Shown: piece after piece, positions 1 to 6,588 of the stretch
Position numbering within the stretch: position 1 is the first letter of the stretch
Layout of the letters: each line of letters opens with the position of its first letter
NCBI GenBank assembly: GCA_903844785.1
Contig: CAIMVB010000156.1
Location: 1 to 13,580, forward strand
Length of the DNA stretch: 13,580 nucleotides
Source: an uncultured Rhodospirillales bacterium
GTDB lineage: Bacteria > Pseudomonadota > Alphaproteobacteria > Acetobacterales > Acetobacteraceae
Direction of reading: 5' to 3'
The notes under the pieces: generated by a model
Seen by the model: only the letters and a program-made list of their open reading frames with translations
Told to the model about the DNA's origin: nothing
Database searches by the model: none
Made by a program: the position numbers and the translations under genes

Positions 1-7
1 CGTAACC

Positions 8-331
8 TCAGAAGGGCAGCTTCATACCGGGCGGCAGGTTGATGCCGGCGGTCGCCTTTTGCATCTCAGCCGCCATAGTGGATTCCACCTTTTGCTTAGC
101 ATCCGCATGGGCGGCGACCAGCAAATCTTCCAGCACTTCGCGTTCATCCGCATTCATCAGCGAAGGATCAATCGTCACGCGGCGCAAATCACCCTTGCCG
201 GTCAGGCGCACCACCACCATACCGCCGCCGGATTGGCCTTCCACTTCGGTCGCTTCCAGCTTGGCCTGCATTTCCTGCATGCGCGATTGCATTTGCTGCG
301 CCTGCTTCAACATATTGCCCAGGTTCTTCAT
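8..331 (-). CDS. ybaB: YbaB/EbfC family nucleoid-associated protein
   Basis: A 107-residue protein of the usual YbaB/EbfC length. The family forms small dimers that bind DNA with little sequence specificity. The sequence shows an N-terminal amphipathic helix rich in Gln and Met (residues 1-32, beginning MKNLGNMLKQAQQMQ), a glycine-rich turn (SGGGMV, about 34-39), a beta segment ending in VTIDPSLM, and a C-terminal helix closing in GINLPPGMKLPF, all characteristic of the family. It starts 12 bases after the dnaX stop on the same strand, so it is very probably co-transcribed with dnaX. In many bacteria dnaX-ybaB-recR is a conserved recombination/replication cluster; recR would lie beyond the left edge and is not visible here. 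Identity is clear from the sequence; the cellular role is family knowledge. Confidence 0.95.
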   Translation of the reverse strand: MKNLGNMLKQAQQMQSRMQEMQAKLEATEVEGQSGGGMVVVRLTGKGDLRRVTIDPSLMNADEREVLEDLLVAAHADAKQKVESTMAAEMQKATAGINLPPGMKLPF

Positions 332-343
332 GGTGTCTTTCGC

Positions 344-2260
344 CTAAAAATCATCGGGAAGGGATTCGTCATCGCCGTAAGCGGGTTCGGCATCGGGTGG
401 CGCGAAATCACGCGCATCATCATCGGCCATGGCCGCGCCGCGCGATAAGCCATAAGCATCGGCGGCGCCATCATGCACCGCTTCAATCGTGGCACCCGGA
501 AAGGCGGTTAAAATCGCCTGCACCAGGGGGTGTGCGCGGGCGGAAGCAAGCCGGTCAGCCTCAGCTTCCTTACCTTGTGCCGCGAGCGTCGGCGCACCCG
601 CTTCCTGGCTGATAATCACGGTCCAGCGCTGGCCGGTGGCTTCGGTCAATAGCGCGGTCAATTGCGCGGCCAAATCGCGTGGCGCATCCGGTTCCGGGTT
701 GATTTCAAGCCGCCCTGGCGCAATGCGGATTGGGCGCACGCCATGGCGTAACTGCGCATGCAATAGCGGCTTCACACCGGAAGCCAGCGCCACAATTTCC
801 TGCCAAGTACTGGGCTGCGCCAGCGCCGTAACCGGTGCGCTTGGCGCTGCTTCGGCGCGGATCGGCGCACCGCCAGCCACTGCGCGCAAGCCGCCGCCAC
901 CACCACCAGGCGCTGGGCGAGGCGCGGAGCCTATTTCCCCCGCTTCCGTCAGGCGTTTCACCAAATCACCCGGCGTTGGCATATCCGCCACATGGGCAAT
1001 ACGGATCAGCACCATTTCCGCGGCAGCGCGGCGATCAGCGCCTTCAAGCTGCAATTCGCCAATGCCCTTCAGCAGCATTTGCCAAGTGCGGCCCAGGACA
1101 GGAACTGAAAGCCGCTGTGCCAAAGCCGCGCCGCGCACGCGTTCGGCTTCGGGCAGGGAACCATCCTGCCGTAAGGCAGGGGCTGCGCGAAAGCGCGTCA
1201 GCAAATGGCAAAGCTCGGCCAAATCCTGCAAAATCACCAAGGGATCGGCGCCCAATTCATGCGCGCGATCCATGATGCCAAGCGCCGCGGCAATATCCCC
1301 GCCCATCAGCGCTTCCATCAAATCAATGATCATGGCGCGATCAGCCAGGCCCAGCATATCGCGCACCGCTTCGGCGCGCACGTCCGCAGCACCTGATTGG
1401 CCAATCGCCTGATCCAGCAATGAAAGCCCATCACGCACGGAACCATCGGCGGCGCGCGCAATCATCGCCAGCGCATCGGCTTCAGCCGTCACTGCTTCCT
1501 TGTCGCAAATCCGCGCGAAATGCTGTGCCAGGCTATCTTGCGGCACGCGGCGCAGCGCAAAGGTTTGGCAACGGCTGCGGATGGTGATGGGCACCTTGCG
1601 CAATTCTGTCGTCGCCAGAATGAAGGTAACGCCAGATGGCGGTTCTTCCAGCGTCTTCAGAAAAGCGTTGAAAGCGGCACCGGAAAGCATATGGCATTCA
1701 TCCAGGATGAAGACCTTCTGGCGCCCTTGGCTTGCGCGGAAGCGCAAGGCTTCGCGCAATTCCCGCACATCATCCACGCTGTTGTTGGATGCGGCGTCCA
1801 GTTCCACCACATCCGGGTGGCGGTCTGCCAGAATCGCTTTGCATTCCGGGCAAACGCCGCAAGGGTCCGCCGTGGGGCCGCCCTTGCCATCCACGCCAAT
1901 GCAATTCAGCGCGCGGGCAATAATGCGTGCCGTGGTGGTTTTGCCGACACCGCGCACCCCGGTCAGCAGAAAGGCGTGATGCACGCGCCCCTGGGCGAAT
2001 GCATGGCGCAGGGTGCGCACCAGCACGTCCTGCCCAATCAGATCATCGAAATTGGTTGGCCGATATTTGCGCGCCAATACGCGATAGCCGGGCTGATCGG
2101 CGTGCTTTGCCGCAGGTGCGGGCGCCGGCGTGGGTGGTGGCGGCGCCGGGTCCCCAAATAGGCCCGGCCCTTCCGGCGCCGGCGGTTCAGGCAAGCCTTC
2201 TTCTTCCGGCGGTGCGGCGCCAGGCGAAGCAATCGGGGAGCCGAACATATCGGAAGCCAT
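344..2260 (-). CDS. dnaX: DNA polymerase III subunit tau/gamma
   Basis: Clamp-loader ATPase of the replisome, 638 residues from the chosen ATG at 2260 (MASDMFG). The AAA+ core is complete: VLARKYRPTNFDDLIGQ at 61-77, Walker A GVRGVGKT at 101-108, zinc-binding Cys 120, 134, 137 and 140, Walker B with DECH at 187-190, sensor 1 ILATTE around 214-219 and the arginine-finger SRC motif at 229-231. A Pro/Ala-rich segment (about 18-52) precedes the core and is longer than in E. coli. A Gly-rich linker (about residue 450) leads to a tau-type C-terminal domain. I see no homopolymer slippery site of the E. coli gamma type. The reading frame stays open upstream to 2422, but that part runs through the ffs RNA on the same strand, so the internal ATG was chosen; its ribosome site is weak. 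ybaB follows after 12 bases. Confidence 0.95.
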   Translation of the reverse strand: MASDMFGSPIASPGAAPPEEEGLPEPPAPEGPGLFGDPAPPPPTPAPAPAAKHADQPGYRVLARKYRPTNFDDLIGQDVLVRTLRHAFAQGRVHHAFLLTGVRGVGKTTTARIIARALNCIGVDGKGGPTADPCGVCPECKAILADRHPDVVELDAASNNSVDDVRELREALRFRASQGRQKVFILDECHMLSGAAFNAFLKTLEEPPSGVTFILATTELRKVPITIRSRCQTFALRRVPQDSLAQHFARICDKEAVTAEADALAMIARAADGSVRDGLSLLDQAIGQSGAADVRAEAVRDMLGLADRAMIIDLMEALMGGDIAAALGIMDRAHELGADPLVILQDLAELCHLLTRFRAAPALRQDGSLPEAERVRGAALAQRLSVPVLGRTWQMLLKGIGELQLEGADRRAAAEMVLIRIAHVADMPTPGDLVKRLTEAGEIGSAPRPAPGGGGGGLRAVAGGAPIRAEAAPSAPVTALAQPSTWQEIVALASGVKPLLHAQLRHGVRPIRIAPGRLEINPEPDAPRDLAAQLTALLTEATGQRWTVIISQEAGAPTLAAQGKEAEADRLASARAHPLVQAILTAFPGATIEAVHDGAADAYGLSRGAAMADDDARDFAPPDAEPAYGDDESLPDDF

Positions 2261-2289
2261 GGCGCGGCGTGGTCTCTCAGAACTAAGGT

Positions 2290-2385
2290 GGAAGGCCGAC
2301 AAGCGACCCGGGCAAGAACCCGTTACGGCTGCTTCCTTCCGGACCTGACCGGGTTGGCGAGGAGCCCGTCCGCCGCCGACCTTCC
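2290..2385 (-). ncRNA. ffs: Signal recognition particle 4.5S-type RNA
   Basis: The reverse complement carries the SRP RNA domain IV signature GGTCAGGTCCGGAAGGAAGC followed by AGCC (plus-strand 2327-2350). This is the tetraloop and internal loop bound by Ffh and shared by all bacterial SRP RNAs. The ends pair: GGAAGGTCGGCGG at the 5' side against the 3' side ending TGTCGGCCTTCC, with G-U pairs, and an inner CCCGG/ACGGG-CCGGG region extends the rod. About 96 nt is normal for the short proteobacterial form without an Alu domain. With Ffh the RNA targets nascent membrane proteins to FtsY. Ends are set by pairing and may be off by a few bases. It lies 29 bases upstream of dnaX on the same strand, a common linkage in alphaproteobacteria. 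Confidence 0.95.
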
Positions 2386-2393
2386 GACAGCAC

Positions 2394-2422
2394 CATATCA
2401 TGTCCCGCCCCCCCAATGCCAA
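2394..2422 (-). promoter_or_regulatory. Candidate ffs promoter
   Basis: On the minus strand TTGGCA (2422-2417) and GATATG (2399-2394) are separated by 17 bases, and GATATG lies 8 bases before the predicted RNA 5' end at 2385. TATGGT (2397-2392) is an alternative -10 with a 19-base spacer. The spacer contains a run of seven G (C on the plus strand, 2408-2414). Assigned by eye only; no transcript start is known. Confidence 0.4.
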
Positions 2423-2433
2423 TGGGGGGGGGG
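2408..2433. repeat. Homopolymer inverted repeat C7/G10
   Basis: A run of seven C (2408-2414) faces a run of ten G (2424-2433) across AATGCCAAT. The arms can pair as a stem of about 8 bp (C7 plus A-T) with a 7-base loop. It sits between ffs and nudC; the loop contains the proposed ffs -35 and one arm is in its spacer. No U-tract follows, so it does not look like a standard terminator. Confidence 0.8.
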
Positions 2434-2473
2434 CTTGTTGCCGCGCGGCGGGCCGCGTGGCAGGGTCTTTCCC

Positions 2474-3397
2474 ATGCTTTCGATCCCCGCCAGCCGACCC
2501 AATGCCTATACGGGCAGCCCGCTAGACCGGGCGTCCCATCGCCGCGATGACGCCGCCTTCATTGAAGCGGCGCTCGCTGATCCCAATACGGTTTTCGCCC
2601 CTGTCTGGCGCGCCCGCAGCCTGATGAAGGGCGTGGCCGAAGGTAAGCCGGAAGCCGTGCTGCTGACCGGCGATGCCGCTTCGGCGCTCCGTATGGCGGG
2701 CGGGCCCTGGGCTTGGCTGGGTGAATGGGAAGGCAGGCAGGTTTTCACGGTGGATTGCTCCACAGCGGATGACCCGATTCCCCTGCTGCCGCCCGAAATG
2801 GGCGCTTTCACGGATCTCCGCCAGGTGGCCGGGCTGCTACCGCCGGGCGAGGCGAGTGTGCTGGCCCATGCGCGCGGCCTGATGCATTGGCGCACCAAGC
2901 ACCGGTTTTGTGGGGTTTGCGGCGCGGCATGCGAACCGCGCAGCGCCGGACATGTCATGGTTTGCACCGCCTGCAATGCGCAGCATTTCCCGCGCACGGA
3001 CCCTGCCGTGATTATGCTGGTGGTGCGTGGCGATCGCTGCCTGCTGGGCCATTCGCAGCGCTTTCCGAATACCACCATGTATTCAACCTTGGCGGGTTTT
3101 GTGGAACCGGGTGAAAGCCTGGAAGAAGCCGTGCGGCGCGAAGTGGAAGAAGAAGCGGGCATCAAGGTTGGCCATGTGCGCTATCATTCATCCCAGCCCT
3201 GGCCTTTCCCTTCTTCCATCATGCTGGGCTTCCATGCCGAAGGCTTGAGCGAGGATATCACCATTGACCCGGAAGAATTGCGCGATGCGCGCTGGTTCAG
3301 CCGGGATGATTTGCGCAATCATCAGCAGCTTGGCTTTTCCCTGCCGCGCGTTGATTCCATCGCGCGCCGGTTGATTGAGGATTGGTTGGCATCATGA
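2474..3397 (+). CDS. nudC: NAD(+) diphosphatase / RNA NAD-decapping Nudix hydrolase
   Basis: NudC cleaves the pyrophosphate of NADH/NAD+, giving NMN(H) and AMP, and in E. coli also removes NAD caps from RNA 5' ends. The 307-residue protein has the full signature: a zinc ribbon with Cys 146, 149, 164 and 167 (CGVCGAAC and CTAC), a Nudix box spanning residues 208-230 (Gx5Ex7REVxEExGI satisfied, with catalytic Glu 223, 226 and 227), and the NudC-specific SQPWPFPSS motif at 240-248. The variable N-terminal domain is present. ATG at 2474 was chosen because homologues begin near here and AGGG stands 8 bases upstream; the frame is open further upstream but would enter the homopolymer region and the ffs RNA. 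The stop overlaps the next start in an ATGA arrangement, implying translational coupling to the small lipoprotein. Confidence 0.95.
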   Translation: MLSIPASRPNAYTGSPLDRASHRRDDAAFIEAALADPNTVFAPVWRARSLMKGVAEGKPEAVLLTGDAASALRMAGGPWAWLGEWEGRQVFTVDCSTADDPIPLLPPEMGAFTDLRQVAGLLPPGEASVLAHARGLMHWRTKHRFCGVCGAACEPRSAGHVMVCTACNAQHFPRTDPAVIMLVVRGDRCLLGHSQRFPNTTMYSTLAGFVEPGESLEEAVRREVEEEAGIKVGHVRYHSSQPWPFPSSIMLGFHAEGLSEDITIDPEELRDARWFSRDDLRNHQQLGFSLPRVDSIARRLIEDWLAS

Positions 3398-3684
3398 AGC
3401 GTGCCGCGACATTACTGGTGGTGCTGGCGGTGATGGGCTGCGCGACCCAATCACAGGAATCTATCTTCCCGCCCGATACCAGTGCCGATGCGGCGGCCTG
3501 CCGGGAAGAAGCCATGCGCGACCCCAAGCTTTCCGCCATGCGTCGAAGTGTTTATGTCGGCTTTCAGGCGCAGGAAGAACGCTTGAGCAATGAAATTATC
3601 GCGACCCAGCGCGGCACCTATTTCGATTGCATGGCGCAGCGCGGCCATGTCAGGCGCGGCGGGGTGGAACGGGTCAGGCGCTGA
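3394..3684 (+). CDS. Small predicted lipoprotein, unknown function
   Basis: A 96-residue protein from ATG 3394, which overlaps the nudC stop (ATGA). The N-terminus is a lipoprotein-like signal: MKR, a hydrophobic stretch TLLVVLAVM, then Gly-Cys at 15-16, so Cys16 is the likely lipidated residue, although Met at the -2 position of the lipobox is not ideal. The mature part is short and charged, with one Cys in AACREEA and one in FDCMAQRGH; this paired ACREEA...Y.DCM..RG layout recurs in small alphaproteobacterial envelope proteins that I cannot name further. A TTG at 3382 would give a start four codons longer but puts the signal after MVGI. The gene ends 3 bases before the DUF2244 stop on the opposite strand. 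Existence is well supported; function is unknown. Confidence 0.75.
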   Translation: MKRAATLLVVLAVMGCATQSQESIFPPDTSADAAACREEAMRDPKLSAMRRSVYVGFQAQEERLSNEIIATQRGTYFDCMAQRGHVRRGGVERVRR

Positions 3685-3720
3685 TTTTCAGTTTTCCCGC
3701 AATTGCGGATTATCAAAATC
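3683..3720. terminator. Possible bidirectional terminator at convergent gene ends
   Basis: GATTTT (3683-3688) and AAAATC (3715-3720) form an inverted repeat around a perfect 12-bp palindrome CCGCAATTGCGG (3697-3708). The element begins at the lipoprotein stop and covers the end of the DUF2244 gene, giving U-rich flanks in both directions. The inner RNA stem would be only 4 bp with an AATT loop, so this is weak. Confidence 0.2.
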
Positions 3721-4197
3721 CGGCCGGCGGGCGCGGGCCAGAGCGGCACGCAAGGCATCCGCCAATTCGGCCTTTTCCGGCGCGGTCAAATGCCGGCCAA
3801 TTTCCAAAACGCGGCCCCGGCTTTTGATCAGTAATTGCCCGCCGCGCGGCGCGGCCTCATCCCATTCCACCTTGGCCCAATAGGCATCAAGCTCTCGCCG
3901 CACCACGCGCCCGCGATGATCCACATGGCGGATGGAAAGCCCGGCATCGGTCAGCAGCACCAGTTCGCTCAGCCGGCGCGATGCGCGCGCATGCCACAGT
4001 AGTAAGGCCAGCGCCGCGCCCACTTCCAGGCCAATGAAGGGCAGCACCGGCCAGGCGCCAAGCGCGAAAAATACACCGGCCGGAATCAGCGCCGCGATAA
4101 TCAGCAGCCCCGCCAGCACGCGAAAGCCCCGCGCGGAGAAGCTCTGCGGCGGGGTCGAAATCGCTTCGAAAAGAATGCCTTCATGGGGGGGTGCCAT
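3688..4197 (-). CDS. DUF2244 domain membrane protein
   Basis: A 169-residue protein from ATG 4197. It shows the DUF2244 pattern: a short N-terminus LFEAISTPPQSFSARGF, two adjacent membrane helices (about residues 26-47 and 49-70), then a cytoplasmic part with VLLTDAGLSIRHVDHRGRV, a Trp-containing YWAKVEWDE segment and EIGRHLTAPEKAELADALR, the usual conserved end. No biochemical function is established for the family. The frame is open to an ATG at 4248, which would overlap the nth start; 4197 fits family N-termini better, and TATTCT lies just upstream as a possible -10. The gene is divergent from nth and convergent with the lipoprotein gene, so it probably forms its own transcription unit. 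Confidence 0.85.
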   Translation of the reverse strand: MAPPHEGILFEAISTPPQSFSARGFRVLAGLLIIAALIPAGVFFALGAWPVLPFIGLEVGAALALLLWHARASRRLSELVLLTDAGLSIRHVDHRGRVVRRELDAYWAKVEWDEAAPRGGQLLIKSRGRVLEIGRHLTAPEKAELADALRAALARARRPDFDNPQLREN

Positions 4198-4215
4198 CGC
4201 GCCCCAGTCTAGGTC

Positions 4216-4243
4216 AGAATAGCGCCTGAACGCCATGCCCCAA
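4216..4243 (-). promoter_or_regulatory. Candidate promoter for the DUF2244 gene
   Basis: On the minus strand TTGGGG (4243-4238) and TATTCT (4221-4216) are 16 bases apart and sit about 20 bases before ATG 4197. This leaves a short leader and supports the shorter start. The same stretch overlaps the 5' end of nth on the other strand. Found by eye and weak. Confidence 0.3.
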
Positions 4244-4936
4244 GCCAAGCCCGATCACGGTTCTGCCCGCGCCCCGCGCCGCGCCCGCCTGATGTCGAAA
4301 GACCAGGCCGAGGCTTTTGTGCGCGCCCTGGCCCAGGCTAACCCAGCGCCGGAGACCGAGCTTTTCTACACGGATCATTTCAGCCTGCTGGTGGCAGTGG
4401 TGCTTTCGGCGCAAACCACGGATGCGGCGGTGAATAAATGCACGCCCGCGCTATTCGAAGCCGCCCCCACCCCCGCCGCCATGGCGGCCCTTGGTGCGGA
4501 AGGCATTGGCCCCTTCATTCGCCGCATCGGGCTATGGCAGGCCAAGGCGCGCAATGTGGCGGCTTTGGCCGCGCAATTGGTGGAACGCCATGGCGGGCAG
4601 GTGCCGGATGATCGCGCCGCGTTGGAAGCCCTGCCCGGCGTTGGGCGGAAAACCGCCAATGTCGTGCTGAATGTGGCCTTTGGGCAGAATACCATGGCCG
4701 TGGATACGCATATTTTTCGCCTGGGGAACCGCACCGGCCTGGCGCCAGGCAAGACCACGCGGGCGGTAGAAGAAGGGCTGATGAAGCGCTGCCCGCCGGA
4801 ATTGCTGCGCGATGCGCATCACTGGCTGATCCTGCATGGGCGCTACATCTGCAAGGCGCGGGCGCCGGAATGCTGGCGCTGCCCGGCACGGGCCATGTGC
4901 AACTACCGGGATAAAGTCCTCTCACCCCCTGTTTGA
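4235..4936 (+). CDS. nth: Endonuclease III (DNA glycosylase/AP lyase)
   Basis: Base-excision-repair enzyme that removes oxidised pyrimidines and cuts at the abasic site by beta-elimination. The 233-residue protein has the helix-hairpin-helix LPGVGRKTA at 133-141 with the Schiff-base lysine K139, the catalytic aspartate D157 in VDTHIFRL, and the C-terminal [4Fe-4S] loop Cys 206, 213, 216 and 222 with the exact Cx6Cx2Cx5C spacing. LLVAVVLSAQTTD (51-63) is the usual N-terminal core motif. The start is uncertain: ATG 4235 gives a basic, Arg/Ala-rich N-terminal tail, while ATG 4292 (MSKDQAEAF) gives 214 residues, close to the E. coli enzyme; neither has a clear ribosome site. It is divergent from the DUF2244 gene, and its stop is 4 bases before a palindrome belonging to the next unit. 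Confidence 0.95.
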   Translation: MPQAKPDHGSARAPRRARLMSKDQAEAFVRALAQANPAPETELFYTDHFSLLVAVVLSAQTTDAAVNKCTPALFEAAPTPAAMAALGAEGIGPFIRRIGLWQAKARNVAALAAQLVERHGGQVPDDRAALEALPGVGRKTANVVLNVAFGQNTMAVDTHIFRLGNRTGLAPGKTTRAVEEGLMKRCPPELLRDAHHWLILHGRYICKARAPECWRCPARAMCNYRDKVLSPPV

Positions 4937-4960
4937 ATTCGATAGCGCGCTATCTATTTG
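4932..4960 (+). promoter_or_regulatory. Candidate promoter of the marR-emrAB unit
   Basis: TTGAAT (4932-4937, overlapping the nth stop) and TATTTG (4955-4960) are separated by exactly 17 bases, and the perfect palindrome fills 14 of them. The hexamers match consensus poorly (4/6 and 3/6), but a palindrome between -35 and -10 is the classical place for a MarR operator. Confidence 0.3.
4941..4954. promoter_or_regulatory. 14-bp palindrome, probable MarR operator
   Basis: GATAGCGCGCTATC is identical to its reverse complement and lies 39 bases before the MarR start and 4 bases after nth. MarR proteins bind as dimers to palindromes of this size and usually repress their own operon. It has no loop, so an RNA hairpin terminator for nth is a poorer explanation. 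Binding is inferred from position and symmetry. Confidence 0.55.
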
Positions 4961-4993
4961 CATCCTAGGCATTCCGAGATTAGCCTTCCCGCC

Positions 4994-5455
4994 ATGCCTG
5001 ATGGGTCAGACCTTTCCCAATCCCGTTGGCGGCTTGGCGTCGCCATTGCGCAAATCGCGCGGCGTTGGCGCGTGCGGCTGGATCAACGCATCCTGCCCTT
5101 TGGCCTGACGGAATCTCGCTGGCTGGTGCTGCTCAGCCTGGCGCGGCGGGGTGATGGCGTGACGCAAAAGGATTTGGCCGGGCGGTTGGCGGTGGAAGGC
5201 CCCACCATGGTCCGCACGCTGGATTGGCTGGAAGCGCAGGGCTTTGTCGAACGCCGCGCGGCACCCGGTGATCGCCGCGCCAAGACCATCCACTTGACCG
5301 AAGCCGCGCGCCCCGTGCTGCAACGGATTGAAGCTGAAGCGGCGGCGGTACGCGCCGAAATCCTGGAAGGCATCCCAGAGGAAGATTTGGCCATGTGCCT
5401 GGCCGTTCTGGACCGCGTGGCCCAAGGCCTGGCGCGCACCGAAGGGGGCGGCTGA
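4994..5455 (+). CDS. MarR family transcriptional regulator
   Basis: A 153-residue winged-helix protein of standard MarR size. After an N-terminal dimerisation helix (about 10-32) comes FGLTESRWLVLLSLARRG (36-53), the HTH with TQKDLAGRLAVEGPTMVRTL (57-76, recognition helix about 68-80), the wing DRRAKTIHLTEAA (93-105, with the usual Asp-Arg turn) and a long C-terminal helix. Such regulators bind palindromic operators and release them on binding phenolic acids, fatty acids or, in some subfamilies, CoA thioesters. ATG 4994 was chosen; a TTG at 4958 in frame would start inside the promoter region. The stop overlaps the membrane-fusion gene start by one base (TGATG), so it is translated with the pump. 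This resembles emrR-emrAB and farR-farAB. The ligand is unknown. Confidence 0.92.
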   Translation: MPDGSDLSQSRWRLGVAIAQIARRWRVRLDQRILPFGLTESRWLVLLSLARRGDGVTQKDLAGRLAVEGPTMVRTLDWLEAQGFVERRAAPGDRRAKTIHLTEAARPVLQRIEAEAAAVRAEILEGIPEEDLAMCLAVLDRVAQGLARTEGGG

Positions 5456-6588
5456 TGGATATCGGCCCATCCAAGACATCCCCTGTTGTTGCCCGCCCCA
5501 ATAGCGCCTTGAAGCGGCTGAGGCTGGCGGCGGCTATCACGGCGGGCCTCGCGCTGCTGGCCGGGGCGGGGCAGTGGGTTTATCGGCATTTCACCCATGT
5601 GATTGTGGATGATGCGCGCATCGCCGCCGATATGATCGCGCTCGCCAGCCGCGTACCGGGTTGGGTGATGGAATTGCCGGTGATTGCCGGCGATGAACCG
5701 CGCCAGGGCGCGCTGCTGATCCGCATTGATAGCCGCGATTCGGCGCTGACCTTGCAGGAATTGGATGCGCGGCTTGCAGCGATTACCGCGCGCCGGGCAG
5801 AACTTGATGCGCGCATCACCATGGTGGATCGCCTGACCAGCAGCCAGGAGGATGCGACCCGCGCCAAGCTGGAAGCCGCCCGTGCCGCGCTTCCGGCAGC
5901 GGAGGCGGATCGGGTTTTTGCCGCCAGCGAATATGAACGCGCGAATATGCTGATTGGCACCGGCAGCGCCACGCGCCAGCGCCATGATCAAACCCGCGCT
6001 TTGCTGGAATCCGCAACGCAACGTGTGCTCGCCGTCGCCGCCGATATCCGCACCGCCGAAGCGCAACTGGCCAATGCGGGTGCGGCGCGGGAGGAGATGG
6101 GCGTGCTCCGCCATCAGCGCGCTGCCTTGGAACCACAGGAACGTGAAATCTCCGCGCAGCGCCAACGTATTGCGATTGATATTGAAGATCGCACCATCCG
6201 CATGCCCTTTGATGGCGTGGTGGACAGGGTTTTTGTGGACCCCGGCGAATATGTCACGCCTGGCCAGCGCGTGATGCTGGTGCATGACCCGCGCCGTGTG
6301 CGCGTGGAAGCCAATGTGAAGGAAACCGAGATTCGCTATTTCCGCCCTGGGCGCGAAGTGCGTGTGACGGTGGATGCTTTTCCGGGCCGTGTTTTCACTG
6401 GGCGTGTCGAACGCGTGGGCGCTGCTGCGACGAGTGAATTTGCCCTGCTGCCCAGCCCGAACCCTTCCGGCAATTTCACCAAAATCACGCAGCGTCTGCC
6501 GGTGCGCATTGCGCTGGAAGATTTGCCCACAGGCGGCGCCTTGCGCCCGGGCATGATGGTGGTGGTGGAAACCCCCGCCCGTGAGTGA
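5455..6588 (+). CDS. EmrA-like HlyD family membrane fusion protein
   Basis: Periplasmic adaptor of a tripartite efflux pump, 377 residues. It has a cytoplasmic start, one membrane anchor (about 22-42), a first lipoyl half around IALASRVPGWVMELPVIAGD and LLIRID (61-92), a long alpha-helical hairpin/coiled coil (about 95-245, Ala/Arg/Glu-rich), the second lipoyl half IRMPFDGVVDRVFVDPGEYV (248-267), a beta-barrel (VRVEANVKETEI) and the EmrA-type GNFTKITQRLPVRI (339-352). The start ATG 5455 overlaps the marR stop by one base, and the coding region overlaps the following MFS gene by 8 bases. With that MFS protein and an outer-membrane channel of the TolC type, which is not encoded here, it would expel drugs or amphipathic acids. 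Pump type is clear; substrate is not. Confidence 0.92.
   Translation: MDIGPSKTSPVVARPNSALKRLRLAAAITAGLALLAGAGQWVYRHFTHVIVDDARIAADMIALASRVPGWVMELPVIAGDEPRQGALLIRIDSRDSALTLQELDARLAAITARRAELDARITMVDRLTSSQEDATRAKLEAARAALPAAEADRVFAASEYERANMLIGTGSATRQRHDQTRALLESATQRVLAVAADIRTAEAQLANAGAAREEMGVLRHQRAALEPQEREISAQRQRIAIDIEDRTIRMPFDGVVDRVFVDPGEYVTPGQRVMLVHDPRRVRVEANVKETEIRYFRPGREVRVTVDAFPGRVFTGRVERVGAAATSEFALLPSPNPSGNFTKITQRLPVRIALEDLPTGGALRPGMMVVVETPARE

Noticed and set aside
489..1412. Plus-strand open frames opposite dnaX
   Set aside because: Ser/Ala/Arg-rich antisense products with no motif; dnaX is certain on the other strand.
2261..2422. Extension of dnaX to an upstream start at 2422
   Set aside because: The extra residues would be encoded by the ffs RNA and its promoter on the same strand, and do not resemble DnaX N-termini.
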